Below, in pieces: positions 6,646 to 13,524 of a stretch of 15,501 bases of DNA. Made by a program: the position numbers and the translations under genes. Source of the DNA: an uncultured Clostridia bacterium. Its GTDB lineage: Bacteria > Bacillota > Clostridia > Christensenellales > Aristaeellaceae. Within the stretch, counting starts at the first letter, position 1; each line of letters opens with the position of its first letter. The stretch is from NCBI GenBank assembly GCA_937934775.1, contig CALGYL010000104.1, forward strand, positions 1-15,501, read 5' to 3'. Under the pieces are notes generated by a model, which saw nothing but the letters and a program-made list of their open reading frames with translations, ran no database searches and had not been told where the DNA came from.

Positions 6646-8100
6646 TTATTGCCCAACCGAGTAGTTGGGAGATTCCTTCGTAATGGAGATGTCGTGTGGG
6701 TGGCTTTCGATGAGGCCGGCATTGGTAATGCGGATGAATTCGGCCTCGCTGCGCAGCGATTGAATGCTGGGGGTGCCGCAGTAGCCCATGCCGGACCGAA
6801 GGCCGCCCATCAGCTGGAACACGGTTTCCGAAAGCACACCCTTGTAAGGCACGCGGCCCTCGACGCCCTCGGGTACCAGTTTCTTGGCGTCCTCCTGGAA
6901 GTAGCGGTCCTTGCTGCCCTCGGCCATGGCGCCCATGGAGCCCATGCCGCGGTACACCTTGAAGGAACGGCCCTGAAAAATCTCGATGGCTCCGGGGCTT
7001 TCGTCGGTGCCCGCGAAGAGGCTGCCGATCATGACCGCGGTCGCGCCCGCGGCAATGGCCTTGGTCAGGTCGCCGGAGTACTTGATGCCGCCGTCAGCGA
7101 TGATGCTCTTGCCCAGTTTGTCCGCCGCTTCCGCGCAGTCCGCGATGGCGGTGATCTGGGGTACGCCGATGCCGGCCACCACGCGGGTGGTGCAGATGGA
7201 GCCGGGGCCGATGCCCACTTTGACGACGTCCGCGCCCGCTTGGATCAGATCGGCGGTGGCCTGCGCGGTAGCGACATTGCCGGCGATGATGCGAAGGTTC
7301 GGGTATAGGCCGCGGATCGTGGAGACCATCTGAAGAACGCCCGCCGAATGGCCGTGGGCGGTGTCTATGGCGATGGCGTCCGCATGAGCGTCCGTCAGCG
7401 CCTTGACACGGTCCAGCGTGTCGTGGGCGACGCCAACGGCGGCGGCGCAGAGAAGGCGTCCGTCCTTGTCCTTGGCGGAGAAGGGGTATTTGGCCGCCTT
7501 CTGGATGTCCTTGATGGTGATGAGGCCGCGGAGGTAGCCCTCGGCATCCACCAGCGGCAGCTTTTCCACCTTGTGCTTGGCCAGGATCTGCTTGGCCGCC
7601 TCCAGCGTGGTGCCCACGGGCGCGGTGATCAGGTGTTCGCTGGTCATATAGGTAGAGACCGGAACGTTGAACTCGGTGACGAAGCGCAGGTCGCGGTTGG
7701 TCAGGATGCCCACAAGCTTTCCGTCCTTCGTGATGGGTACGCCGGAGATGCGGTAGCGTTCCATCAATTTCAGGGCGTCGCTGGTCAGATCGTCGGGGCC
7801 TAAAAAGAACGGATCATTAATGACGCCGTTCTCGCTTCGTTTGACCTTATCCACCTGCATGGCCTGCTCGGCGATGGACATGTTTTTGTGAATGACGCCC
7901 AGCCCGCCCTCCCGGGCCATGGCGATGGCCAGACGCGCGTCGGTGACGGTGTCCATCGCGGCGGACAACAGCGGAATGTTGAGGTTCAGTCCCTCGCACA
8001 GCGTGACTGACAGATCGACGTCCTTGGGCAGCACCGAACTGCGCCGAGGAACCAGCAGCACGTCGTCAAAGGTCAGACCTTCCCGAATTGTACCCAGCAT
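6646..8100 (-). CDS. guaB: Inosine-5'-monophosphate dehydrogenase
   Basis: GuaB oxidises IMP to XMP with NAD, the committed step of GMP synthesis, in the cytoplasm. The 484 residues are standard. The TIM-barrel core begins with LTFDDVLLVPRRS, and two CBS domains (about 95-200) interrupt it. The phosphate and active-site loop GIGPGSICTTR holds the catalytic cysteine C303, GGIKYSGD follows, and the mobile flap carries the R399-Y400 pair. The start at 8100 (MLGTIREG) is chosen over an upstream in-frame ATG at 8139 because GGAGG lies 6 nt before it and because the -10 promoter box (8130-8135) lies inside the longer version. It has its own promoter, and the caspase-like gene follows after 21 nt, so the two are probably co-transcribed. 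No purine riboswitch fits in the leader, which is only about 25 nt long. Confidence 0.97.
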   Translation of the reverse strand: MLGTIREGLTFDDVLLVPRRSSVLPKDVDLSVTLCEGLNLNIPLLSAAMDTVTDARLAIAMAREGGLGVIHKNMSIAEQAMQVDKVKRSENGVINDPFFLGPDDLTSDALKLMERYRISGVPITKDGKLVGILTNRDLRFVTEFNVPVSTYMTSEHLITAPVGTTLEAAKQILAKHKVEKLPLVDAEGYLRGLITIKDIQKAAKYPFSAKDKDGRLLCAAAVGVAHDTLDRVKALTDAHADAIAIDTAHGHSAGVLQMVSTIRGLYPNLRIIAGNVATAQATADLIQAGADVVKVGIGPGSICTTRVVAGIGVPQITAIADCAEAADKLGKSIIADGGIKYSGDLTKAIAAGATAVMIGSLFAGTDESPGAIEIFQGRSFKVYRGMGSMGAMAEGSKDRYFQEDAKKLVPEGVEGRVPYKGVLSETVFQLMGGLRSGMGYCGTPSIQSLRSEAEFIRITNAGLIESHPHDISITKESPNYSVGQ

Positions 8101-8129
8101 ATGGATCCTCCAAATTCTATATTTCGGAA

Positions 8130-8158
8130 AGTATAGCAAGCGCCGCCCGGTTTGTCAA
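8130..8158 (-). promoter_or_regulatory. Sigma-A promoter of guaB, overlapping an upstream stop codon
   Basis: The minus strand reads TTGACA (8158-8153), a 17-nt spacer and TATACT (8135-8130). The TGA inside the -35 box (8157-8155) is the stop codon of the sigma-like gene. The predicted start point near 8123 leaves a leader of about 25 nt before guaB. Confidence 0.87.
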
Positions 8159-8946
8159 CCAGCGTTTGTTGAAAAGTTCGCGTCGTCTTGTTGCACTTGA
8201 GCGGAGGGGGACGGCGAGGGCGCGGTGGTGGAGCGAGGCTCGAGAAGCACCGTCAGCAGCCAGAATAATAGCGCGCACAGGATCGCGCCGGCGAATAAAA
8301 ACGTCATGCTGACGACGTGGCCCGCGGAAGGTTTTCGCGCAATCTGCCCCTGGGCATCCCGCTCGAAGGCCCTGAGCGTCTCGCCGCAGGCGGGGGCGTC
8401 CGGGCAGGGGGAGGACAGGAGCTTTTCGCTCAGTGCTTCCATCCGGGTTTCCATTTCCCGGCGCCCAAGGCCCGATGCGCGCTGAAGCCTGGAAAGCAGC
8501 CTGCGCTGCCCTTCCTTGACGCCAGGCGTGCTCAGGGACAGCGCCTGCGCCGTCTGGGAGGTTTTCATCGCGCAGCCAAAGACGAGGAGCATCAGCCGCT
8601 GGGTGCGAATGGATTCCCGTTCGACCCGGTCTTTGAGCGCCATCTCCTGCGGGGTCAGATTCGCGCCCGCCGGAAGAGACCAGTCCAGCTCATATCCGCC
8701 GACGGCGCGGATGCGGCGAAGTTCGGTCAGCGCCACCGCGCGCAGCGCGTAGGCGATGCCCTCGTGGAAGCTCATCCGCTCGCGCCATTCGCTGCGCCGG
8801 AGGTATGCCTCAAGGAGAGCGCTGCGCAGAACGTATTCCGCCAGCTCCAGATTGCCCGTCAGAACATAGGCGCATTGGAACAGTTCGTCGTACATCGGCC
8901 GTACGCGCTCGACGAAGCTGTGCGGATCGTCAATGGCGCGCCTCAT
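8155..8946 (-). CDS. ECF-sigma-like protein with C-terminal membrane anchor
   Basis: This 263-residue protein has an unusual build. Residues about 18-80 look like sigma-70 region 2 (YDELFQCAYVLTGNLELAEY and following). Residues about 105-157 look like region 4, with a helix-turn-helix around SQTAQALSLSTPGVKEGQRR. Then come a C-x5-C pair (C181, C187), a single membrane helix at about 211-235 and an outer tail rich in Ser, Pro and Gln. Region 2 lacks the usual acidic AEDLVQ pattern (here AEYVLR), so true sigma activity is uncertain. The second ATG (8946) is preferred over the ATG at 8955. AAGGA lies 9 nt before it, and its A overlaps the kinase stop as TGATG, typical of coupling. It is the last gene of an operon with a sugar kinase and a small membrane protein. 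No separate anti-sigma gene is present. Confidence 0.72.
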   Translation of the reverse strand: MRRAIDDPHSFVERVRPMYDELFQCAYVLTGNLELAEYVLRSALLEAYLRRSEWRERMSFHEGIAYALRAVALTELRRIRAVGGYELDWSLPAGANLTPQEMALKDRVERESIRTQRLMLLVFGCAMKTSQTAQALSLSTPGVKEGQRRLLSRLQRASGLGRREMETRMEALSEKLLSSPCPDAPACGETLRAFERDAQGQIARKPSAGHVVSMTFLFAGAILCALLFWLLTVLLEPRSTTAPSPSPSAQVQQDDANFSTNAG

Positions 8947-10466
8947 CAGGGCCATTCCTTGGCAATGCCGTCAAAGATGGGCTTCATGCGCTCGTAAATG
9001 CCGCTGTAAAGCTCGTAGACCCGCTTGTATTTGTCGTTCCAGGCGGGGTTGACGGTATGCTGTGAACGGGAGCGCACGATGCCCGCCGCCTGCTCGTAAT
9101 CCTTAAAGATGCCGATGCCCACGCCCGCGGTCATCGCGGCGCCCAGGCTGGTGCCTTCGCCCGGCGCGTAGTGTACGCTGGTGGGCACGCCGAAGACGCT
9201 GGCGAAGATGTCCGGCCAGAGGCCGCTGCGCGCGCCGCCGCCGGTGAGGATGATGGAGTCAATCGGCGCGCCGTTTTCCGCCATGATGCGGGCGACGGTG
9301 TTCAGTGACAGCGCCACGCCTTCGTATATGGCCCGGGCTACGTGCCGCTGGTCGTGGTAGAGCGAAAATCCCACGAGACACCCCTTGGTGTTGGGGTCCC
9401 AATAAGGGGTGCGTTCGCCCATCAGGGTGTTCAGGAACAGGACGCCCTCTGCGCCCGGCTCGATCTGCCGCGCCATGTTCTCAATGCGGGAATAGTCCGC
9501 GCCGGTGAGCTTGCGGCCGTCGTTCAAAAGGTTGCCCACCGCCCAGTCATAGGCGGAAGAGGCGGTTTGCACCACGCCCAGCGAATGGTTGATTTCGCCG
9601 TCCATGTCCAGATAATTAAAGATGCGCTGCTTTTCGTCCAGCAGCGGTTCGGGCGTCAGTTGCGAGACCCACGCGCTGGAACCGATGCAGCAGTAACCCG
9701 CGCCCGGCTTGTACAGCCCCGCGCCGCGCCCGGCACAGGCGCCGTCGCCGCCGCCGATGGCAACCGGCGTTCCGGGAAGAAGGCCGGTGAGCTTTGACAC
9801 CTCGCGGGTGATACGTCCGGCCACGTCCGAGCCCTTGAGGATCTGCGGCATCCGAGCCGGGTCCAGCCCAAGCTCGGTCAGAAGATCCGAAGCCCAGACT
9901 TTTTTCTTTAGGTCCAGCGCGATGGTCAGGGAAGCGTCGGAATAGTCGGTGTAACCCACCCGGCCGGTGAGCTTGGCGTACAGGTAGTCCTTGGTGTTGA
10001 GCCACCAGCGGGTATGCCGGTATACGTCGGGCAGGTGCTTGCGCATCCACAGAATCTTCGGCAGGGTGAAGTGATGGTCCAGCCGGTTGCCGGTCATTCG
10101 GTAAAAATCGTCCCGGGAGATCGCCTTCTCGATGGCCTGCGCCTCCCGCCACGCGCGGGAATCCGAATGGATGATGTTTGGGTAGAGCGCGCGGCCGTCT
10201 TCCGAGACGGCGATGCATCCGTTCATCGTGCCCGACAGCCCCACGCAGGCGATGTCGGCGGGATTGACCTGGCTCAGAAGCTCCTTGACGCCTTCAATGA
10301 TGGATTCCAGCAGTATGTCTGGGTTCTGTTCGGCCCAATTGGGCTTGGGGTAGGAGGTTATATACTCCTTCTTGACGACGCACAGCGCGGCGCCCTTCGG
10401 GTCGAACACCGAGCATTTGCTGCCGGTGGTGCCCGCGTCGCAGGTCAGAATCAAGTTTTTCGCCAT
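8946..10466 (-). CDS. FGGY-family carbohydrate kinase, xylulokinase-like
   Basis: This 506-residue cytoplasmic kinase phosphorylates a sugar or polyol with ATP. The first FGGY domain opens with the phosphate loop CDAGTTGSKCSVFD (9-22). GGGDGACAGRGAG at 238-250 carries the likely catalytic base D241. The second domain contains GERTPYWDP (350-358), RAIYEGVALSLN (378-389) and the ATP site GGGARSG (409-415). These features are closest to xylulokinase (XylB), but FGGY enzymes change substrate easily, so L-xylulose, ribulose or gluconate remain possible. No isomerase, transporter or sugar regulator lies beside it to settle this. The start has GGAGG 6 nt upstream and follows the small membrane protein gene by 14 nt. 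Confidence 0.88.
   Translation of the reverse strand: MAKNLILTCDAGTTGSKCSVFDPKGAALCVVKKEYITSYPKPNWAEQNPDILLESIIEGVKELLSQVNPADIACVGLSGTMNGCIAVSEDGRALYPNIIHSDSRAWREAQAIEKAISRDDFYRMTGNRLDHHFTLPKILWMRKHLPDVYRHTRWWLNTKDYLYAKLTGRVGYTDYSDASLTIALDLKKKVWASDLLTELGLDPARMPQILKGSDVAGRITREVSKLTGLLPGTPVAIGGGDGACAGRGAGLYKPGAGYCCIGSSAWVSQLTPEPLLDEKQRIFNYLDMDGEINHSLGVVQTASSAYDWAVGNLLNDGRKLTGADYSRIENMARQIEPGAEGVLFLNTLMGERTPYWDPNTKGCLVGFSLYHDQRHVARAIYEGVALSLNTVARIMAENGAPIDSIILTGGGARSGLWPDIFASVFGVPTSVHYAPGEGTSLGAAMTAGVGIGIFKDYEQAAGIVRSRSQHTVNPAWNDKYKRVYELYSGIYERMKPIFDGIAKEWP
8956..8960 (-). promoter_or_regulatory. Ribosome binding site deciding the start of the sigma-like gene
   Basis: The minus strand reads AAGGA inside the end of the kinase gene. 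It lies 9 nt before the ATG at 8946 but directly abuts the ATG at 8955, so the downstream start is favoured. Confidence 0.6.
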
Positions 10467-10480
10467 GTCGCGCCTCCGGT

Positions 10481-10864
10481 TTACTTTTTCTTATGTCCCC
10501 CGCGCAGTTCCCCCCCGCGCTTCATCCATTCCTCGCCCGCCGCCGCGCCGACGATGGAAACCAGCATGACCGTCAGCGGCATTCCGAAGGAGAGCGGCGG
10601 AAGCCCGGCGATCAGCCAGTGGGCGGCCGTCTGGGCGATGGGCGGCACCCAGAACGCGTTGTAGGCGTTGAGGCCGAGTCTAACGGCAAAAAACGCCGTC
10701 ACCGCGCCGGTGAGCGGCGTAAGGCCCCACATGAATACGCCATAAACCGGCCCCGCCGCGTCCGGCCCGGCAAGCAGCAATATAACCGCCAGCGCCGTCA
10801 CACCCGTCACGATCAGAGCCTGCGCAAGAAGAATCCACAGCCATCGTTTTTGAAGTTGTTGCAT
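10481..10864 (-). CDS. Small integral membrane protein of unknown function
   Basis: I do not recognise a family for this 127-residue protein. Hydrophobic stretches at about 8-31, 40-61 and 91-111, with a weaker one near 69-86, suggest three or four membrane helices. The positively charged C-terminus (MKRGGELRGGHKKK) suggests a cytoplasmic end. GGAG lies about 6 nt before the ATG, and a clear promoter lies just upstream. It is the first gene of the operon with the FGGY kinase and the membrane-tethered sigma-like protein. It is too small to be a classical sugar transporter on its own. Confidence 0.75.
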   Translation of the reverse strand: MQQLQKRWLWILLAQALIVTGVTALAVILLLAGPDAAGPVYGVFMWGLTPLTGAVTAFFAVRLGLNAYNAFWVPPIAQTAAHWLIAGLPPLSFGMPLTVMLVSIVGAAAGEEWMKRGGELRGGHKKK

Positions 10865-10893
10865 GATCCGCTCCGGGCGCGTAAGTTTTCCTT

Positions 10894-10923
10894 ATTATAT
10901 CATTTTTCAGCTTGTTTTATCAA
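10894..10923 (-). promoter_or_regulatory. Promoter of the membrane protein-kinase-sigma-like operon
   Basis: The minus strand reads TTGATA (10923-10918), an 18-nt spacer and a perfect TATAAT (10899-10894). It lies in an AT-rich patch 30 nt before the first gene of the operon. Confidence 0.8.
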
Positions 10924-10952
10924 GCGCATCGAGAACCGCCGTGGCCGGAACT

Positions 10953-10965
10953 TTTCGTGGCGAAA
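10953..10965. other. Short inverted repeat, possible operator
   Basis: TTTCG-TGG-CGAAA lies in the divergent gap, 30 bp upstream of the minus-strand -35 box and about 80 bp before the plus-strand regulator gene. Its size suits a small dimeric regulator such as the neighbouring XRE protein. With only five bases per arm it could be chance. I see no clear sigma-A promoter for the plus-strand gene between here and 11046. Confidence 0.25.
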
Positions 10966-11046
10966 CCGCGTCAAAAACAATGTTAATTCCGCGCTTGGAT
11001 CGATGGCGCGATACTTTCCGCGTTATGCGGGCGAGGGGTAATGAGC

Positions 11047-11358
11047 ATGGACTACAAGAGCCTGGGCATGAGGATCCGCAAACGGCGCAAAGCAATGCGC
11101 ATGACGCAGGAGGAACTGGCCCAGAAGCTGGGCCTGTCGCTCTCCTTTCTGGGGCATATCGAGCGGGGCACCCGCAAAGCCAGCGTGGAGACGCTGGTGG
11201 CCATCGCCAATGAATTAAGCCTCTCCATTGATTTCATGCTGCAGGATTCGTTAAACGACGGCGTACTGCAGAAGACCCCCGCCAGCGGACGGCAGCGCGT
11301 TGTGCTGGAGGAGATCGCAAAGATCATCACCAACAACCTGGAAGAGTGGGAGAAGTAG
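11047..11358 (+). CDS. XRE/Cro-CI family helix-turn-helix regulator
   Basis: This 103-residue DNA-binding protein is the only plus-strand gene in the window. Residues about 6-62 form a typical five-helix XRE domain: LGMRIRKRRKAMRMTQEEL, then AQKLGLSLSFLGHIERGTR as the helix-turn-helix, then a VETLVAIANELSLSIDFML helix pair. The short C-terminal tail (to EEWEK) may mediate dimerisation. GAGGGG lies 8 nt before the ATG at 11047 but only 2 nt before the ATG at 11041, so the second start is preferred. It is divergent from the kinase operon, so it may control that operon, itself, or distant genes. Targets cannot be named. Confidence 0.88.
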   Translation: MDYKSLGMRIRKRRKAMRMTQEELAQKLGLSLSFLGHIERGTRKASVETLVAIANELSLSIDFMLQDSLNDGVLQKTPASGRQRVVLEEIAKIITNNLEEWEK

Positions 11359-11471
11359 CGCTGACACGGTGCGCTGTAACCTCCTTGGCGATGTTCTAGC
11401 GCGAGGATAGATGTTGCGCAGGCCTAAAATTCTTCCTGGATTTCCGTTCGGCCCGCTGACGAAAGGGACTG

Positions 11472-11504
11472 TTTGCCCCGCCAGTTTTTAACTGGCGGGG
11501 CAAA
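11472..11504. terminator. Perfect 15-bp hairpin between convergent genes
   Basis: The arms TTTGCCCCGCCAGTT (11472-11486) and AACTGGCGGGGCAAA (11490-11504) are perfect inverted repeats around a TTT loop. It lies 31 nt after the PHP gene stop and 113 nt after the regulator stop, where a bidirectional terminator is expected. Neither strand has a T-run after the stem, so simple intrinsic termination is not certain. The stretch 11359-11471 holds no gene or other signal that I can support. Confidence 0.6.
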
Positions 11505-11534
11505 TGCGTTTCGCGCGGTATGTTCTATTTTGGA

Positions 11535-12362
11535 TCAGGCGAGGGGGTAGGGCTCAAAGAGGGCGTCCCTGGTTCCGAGCCGCCAGGCTTCGGAGAAGCC
11601 TGCGCCCAGGAGAAGCGGAACGCACTGGCCGAAAGCGCAGTCGATGAAGCGAAGGTCGTGGCAGTCTGCGCTGATGATCACGCGCCCGCCCAGTTCCCGC
11701 CAGCGCCGAAGCAGCAGCGGGGAAGGGTAGGGGTCGGTCCGCCAGCCGCGCGCGATTGCGCCGGTGTTGACCTCGAGGAGCGCTCCGGTCCCCGCGATGC
11801 GCGTAAGCGCGGCGAGGGCGGGGCCAAAGTACCGGGGATCCTCCTCATCAAAGAAGCTGAACCGCTGGTTGAGCTTTTTCACCAGATCGAAGTGTCCGAT
11901 GATCTCCGGGCGGAAGGCTTCCAGAAAGGCCGCATGCCGCGCGAAGTAGTCCGCTGTCATGCGGTAAGGGTCGCCCAGGTAGTCTTCTGCGATCAGCTTG
12001 CGCAGGTTGTCCTCGGTGCTGTCCACCGCGATGTGGCCATCCCCCGAGGGCAGATAATGCGTGGAACCGATGGTATACTCGTAGTCGGAGCGGTCAAAAT
12101 CCGCGTAAGAATCCCGCTCGATGCCCATCCGGATCTTCATCTTTCCCGCGTATTGGGTTTTCAGCGCCAGAATCTCCACCCGGTAGGCGGCGGCGCTCTC
12201 CGCGCTCAGCGCGTACGATTGGTCGAAGCGCTGCGGACCGTGCTCGGAGAAGCCGAAGGACACGAAGCCCGCGTCATACGCCGCCTTCGCCATCTCAGGC
12301 GCGGTGTTTGTGCCATCCACATAGCGGGTGTGGTTGTGGGGGGAGGACAGGACCTTCGTCAT
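11535..12362 (-). CDS. PHP-domain phosphatase, histidinol-phosphatase (HisK/HisJ) type
   Basis: This 275-residue protein of the polymerase-and-histidinol-phosphatase family is a cytoplasmic metal-dependent phosphatase. The metal-ligand motifs occur in family order: H9-N-H11 with D16, SEH41G, GIE82RD, STH102YL, GH157FDLVKK and ADCH235D (D233). HisK-type members remove phosphate from histidinol phosphate. Here, however, the gene follows serC and serA with an ATGA overlap and no histidine gene is in sight, so phosphoserine is a plausible substrate. The start has no clear ribosome binding site, which suggests coupling to serA. The family is firm; the substrate is open. Confidence 0.9.
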   Translation of the reverse strand: MTKVLSSPHNHTRYVDGTNTAPEMAKAAYDAGFVSFGFSEHGPQRFDQSYALSAESAAAYRVEILALKTQYAGKMKIRMGIERDSYADFDRSDYEYTIGSTHYLPSGDGHIAVDSTEDNLRKLIAEDYLGDPYRMTADYFARHAAFLEAFRPEIIGHFDLVKKLNQRFSFFDEEDPRYFGPALAALTRIAGTGALLEVNTGAIARGWRTDPYPSPLLLRRWRELGGRVIISADCHDLRFIDCAFGQCVPLLLGAGFSEAWRLGTRDALFEPYPLA

Positions 12363-13522
12363 AGGCAGCGCACGCCGTACACGGTGTCCAACTGGCCGAT
12401 CTGCGCGGCCAACTCGGGGGAAATCGCGTCGTCCAAATCCAGCGCGGTGTAGGCGTACTTTCCGCGGGAGCGGTTGACCATCCCGCCGATGTTGATGTTC
12501 AGCGCCGCGATGCGCGAAGTGATCGCGCCCACCACGCCCTGCACGTTGGCGTGCAGTACGCAGATGCGGTGGCCCGCGATGTCGCCCAGCTCGCAGTCGG
12601 GGTAGTTGACGGAATTGCGGATCGCGCCTCGGTTCAGGTACGCGTCGATCTGGCAGCTGGCCATGACCACGCAGTTGTCCTCGCTCTCCGGCGTGGATGC
12701 GCCCAGATGGGGGATCGCGATGACGCCCTTTTCCCCGATCAGCTCGTCCTCCGGGAAGTCGGTGACGTAGGCGCGGATCTGGCGGCTGGCGATGGCGGAA
12801 AGCACATCCCGGTTCACCACCAGTTCGCCTCGCGACAGGTTGATCAGCGTCGCGCCCTTTTTCATCTTGGCGAGGGTGGCGGCGTTGAAGCTGCCGCGGG
12901 TCTCGTCAAGCAGCGGAATGTGGATGGAGACATAGTCGCTCTTGGCCAGCAGCTCGTCCTGACTGGACACCCGGTGTACCGACCGGGACAGCATCCAGGC
13001 GTGCTCGACGGTGACGAACGGGTCAAAGCCGATGACGTTCATGTCCAGCCCCGCGCCCGCGTTGGCCACCAGGACGCCCACGCCGCCCAGACCGATCACG
13101 CCCAGCGTCTTCCCGCGCAGTTCCGGGCCGACGAATTTGCTCTTGCCCTTTTCGACCAGCTTCGGGACTTCCGCGCCCATGCCCTTCAGCGTCCGGACCC
13201 ACTCGATGCCCTTGATGATCTTGCGGGAGGAGAGCAGAAGCGCCGTAATCGCCAGCTCACGCACGGCGTTGGCGTTGGCGCCGGGGGTGTTGAACACCAC
13301 CACGCCCTTCTGGGACAAGGCGTCGACCGGGATGTTGTTGACGCCCGCGCCCGCCCGGGCCACGGCCACCAGGGACTGGGGCAGCTCCAGCTTATGCATG
13401 TCGGCACTGCGCAAAAGAATCGCGTCGGGGGCTTCGATGTCGGCCGCCACCTGGTACTGATCTTGATTCAGATACTCCCGGTAGATCGGCGAAATCTCGT
13501 TGAGCGTCTTGATTTTGTACAT
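12359..13522 (-). CDS. serA: D-3-phosphoglycerate dehydrogenase
   Basis: SerA oxidises 3-phosphoglycerate to 3-phosphohydroxypyruvate with NAD, the first step of serine synthesis. The 387 residues give the short form, with no intervening ASB domain. The substrate domain includes RAGAGVNNIPVD (56-67). The nucleotide domain has GLGGVG at 144-149 followed by an aspartate in GFDPF. The catalytic arginine is R231 in NLSRGELV and the catalytic histidine H272 in PHLGAST, with an acidic DFPEDE stretch between them in place of the common DVFxxEP. A C-terminal ACT domain (about 318-387) may bind serine as feedback inhibitor. The start at 13522 is chosen because GGGAGG lies 8 nt upstream and residues before it show no family likeness. 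The gene lies 2 nt after serC. Confidence 0.94.
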   Translation of the reverse strand: MYKIKTLNEISPIYREYLNQDQYQVAADIEAPDAILLRSADMHKLELPQSLVAVARAGAGVNNIPVDALSQKGVVVFNTPGANANAVRELAITALLLSSRKIIKGIEWVRTLKGMGAEVPKLVEKGKSKFVGPELRGKTLGVIGLGGVGVLVANAGAGLDMNVIGFDPFVTVEHAWMLSRSVHRVSSQDELLAKSDYVSIHIPLLDETRGSFNAATLAKMKKGATLINLSRGELVVNRDVLSAIASRQIRAYVTDFPEDELIGEKGVIAIPHLGASTPESEDNCVVMASCQIDAYLNRGAIRNSVNYPDCELGDIAGHRICVLHANVQGVVGAITSRIAALNINIGGMVNRSRGKYAYTALDLDDAISPELAAQIGQLDTVYGVRCL

Positions 13523-13524
13523 GC

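Noticed and set aside
11380..11386. Perfect AAGGAGG on the minus strand
   Set aside because: The only frame it could serve is a short GTG-started stretch antisense to the regulator gene with no family likeness, so it is taken as chance.
11520..12452. Plus-strand open frame opposite the PHP phosphatase
   Set aside because: The minus-strand protein has all PHP metal-ligand motifs; the plus frame has none.
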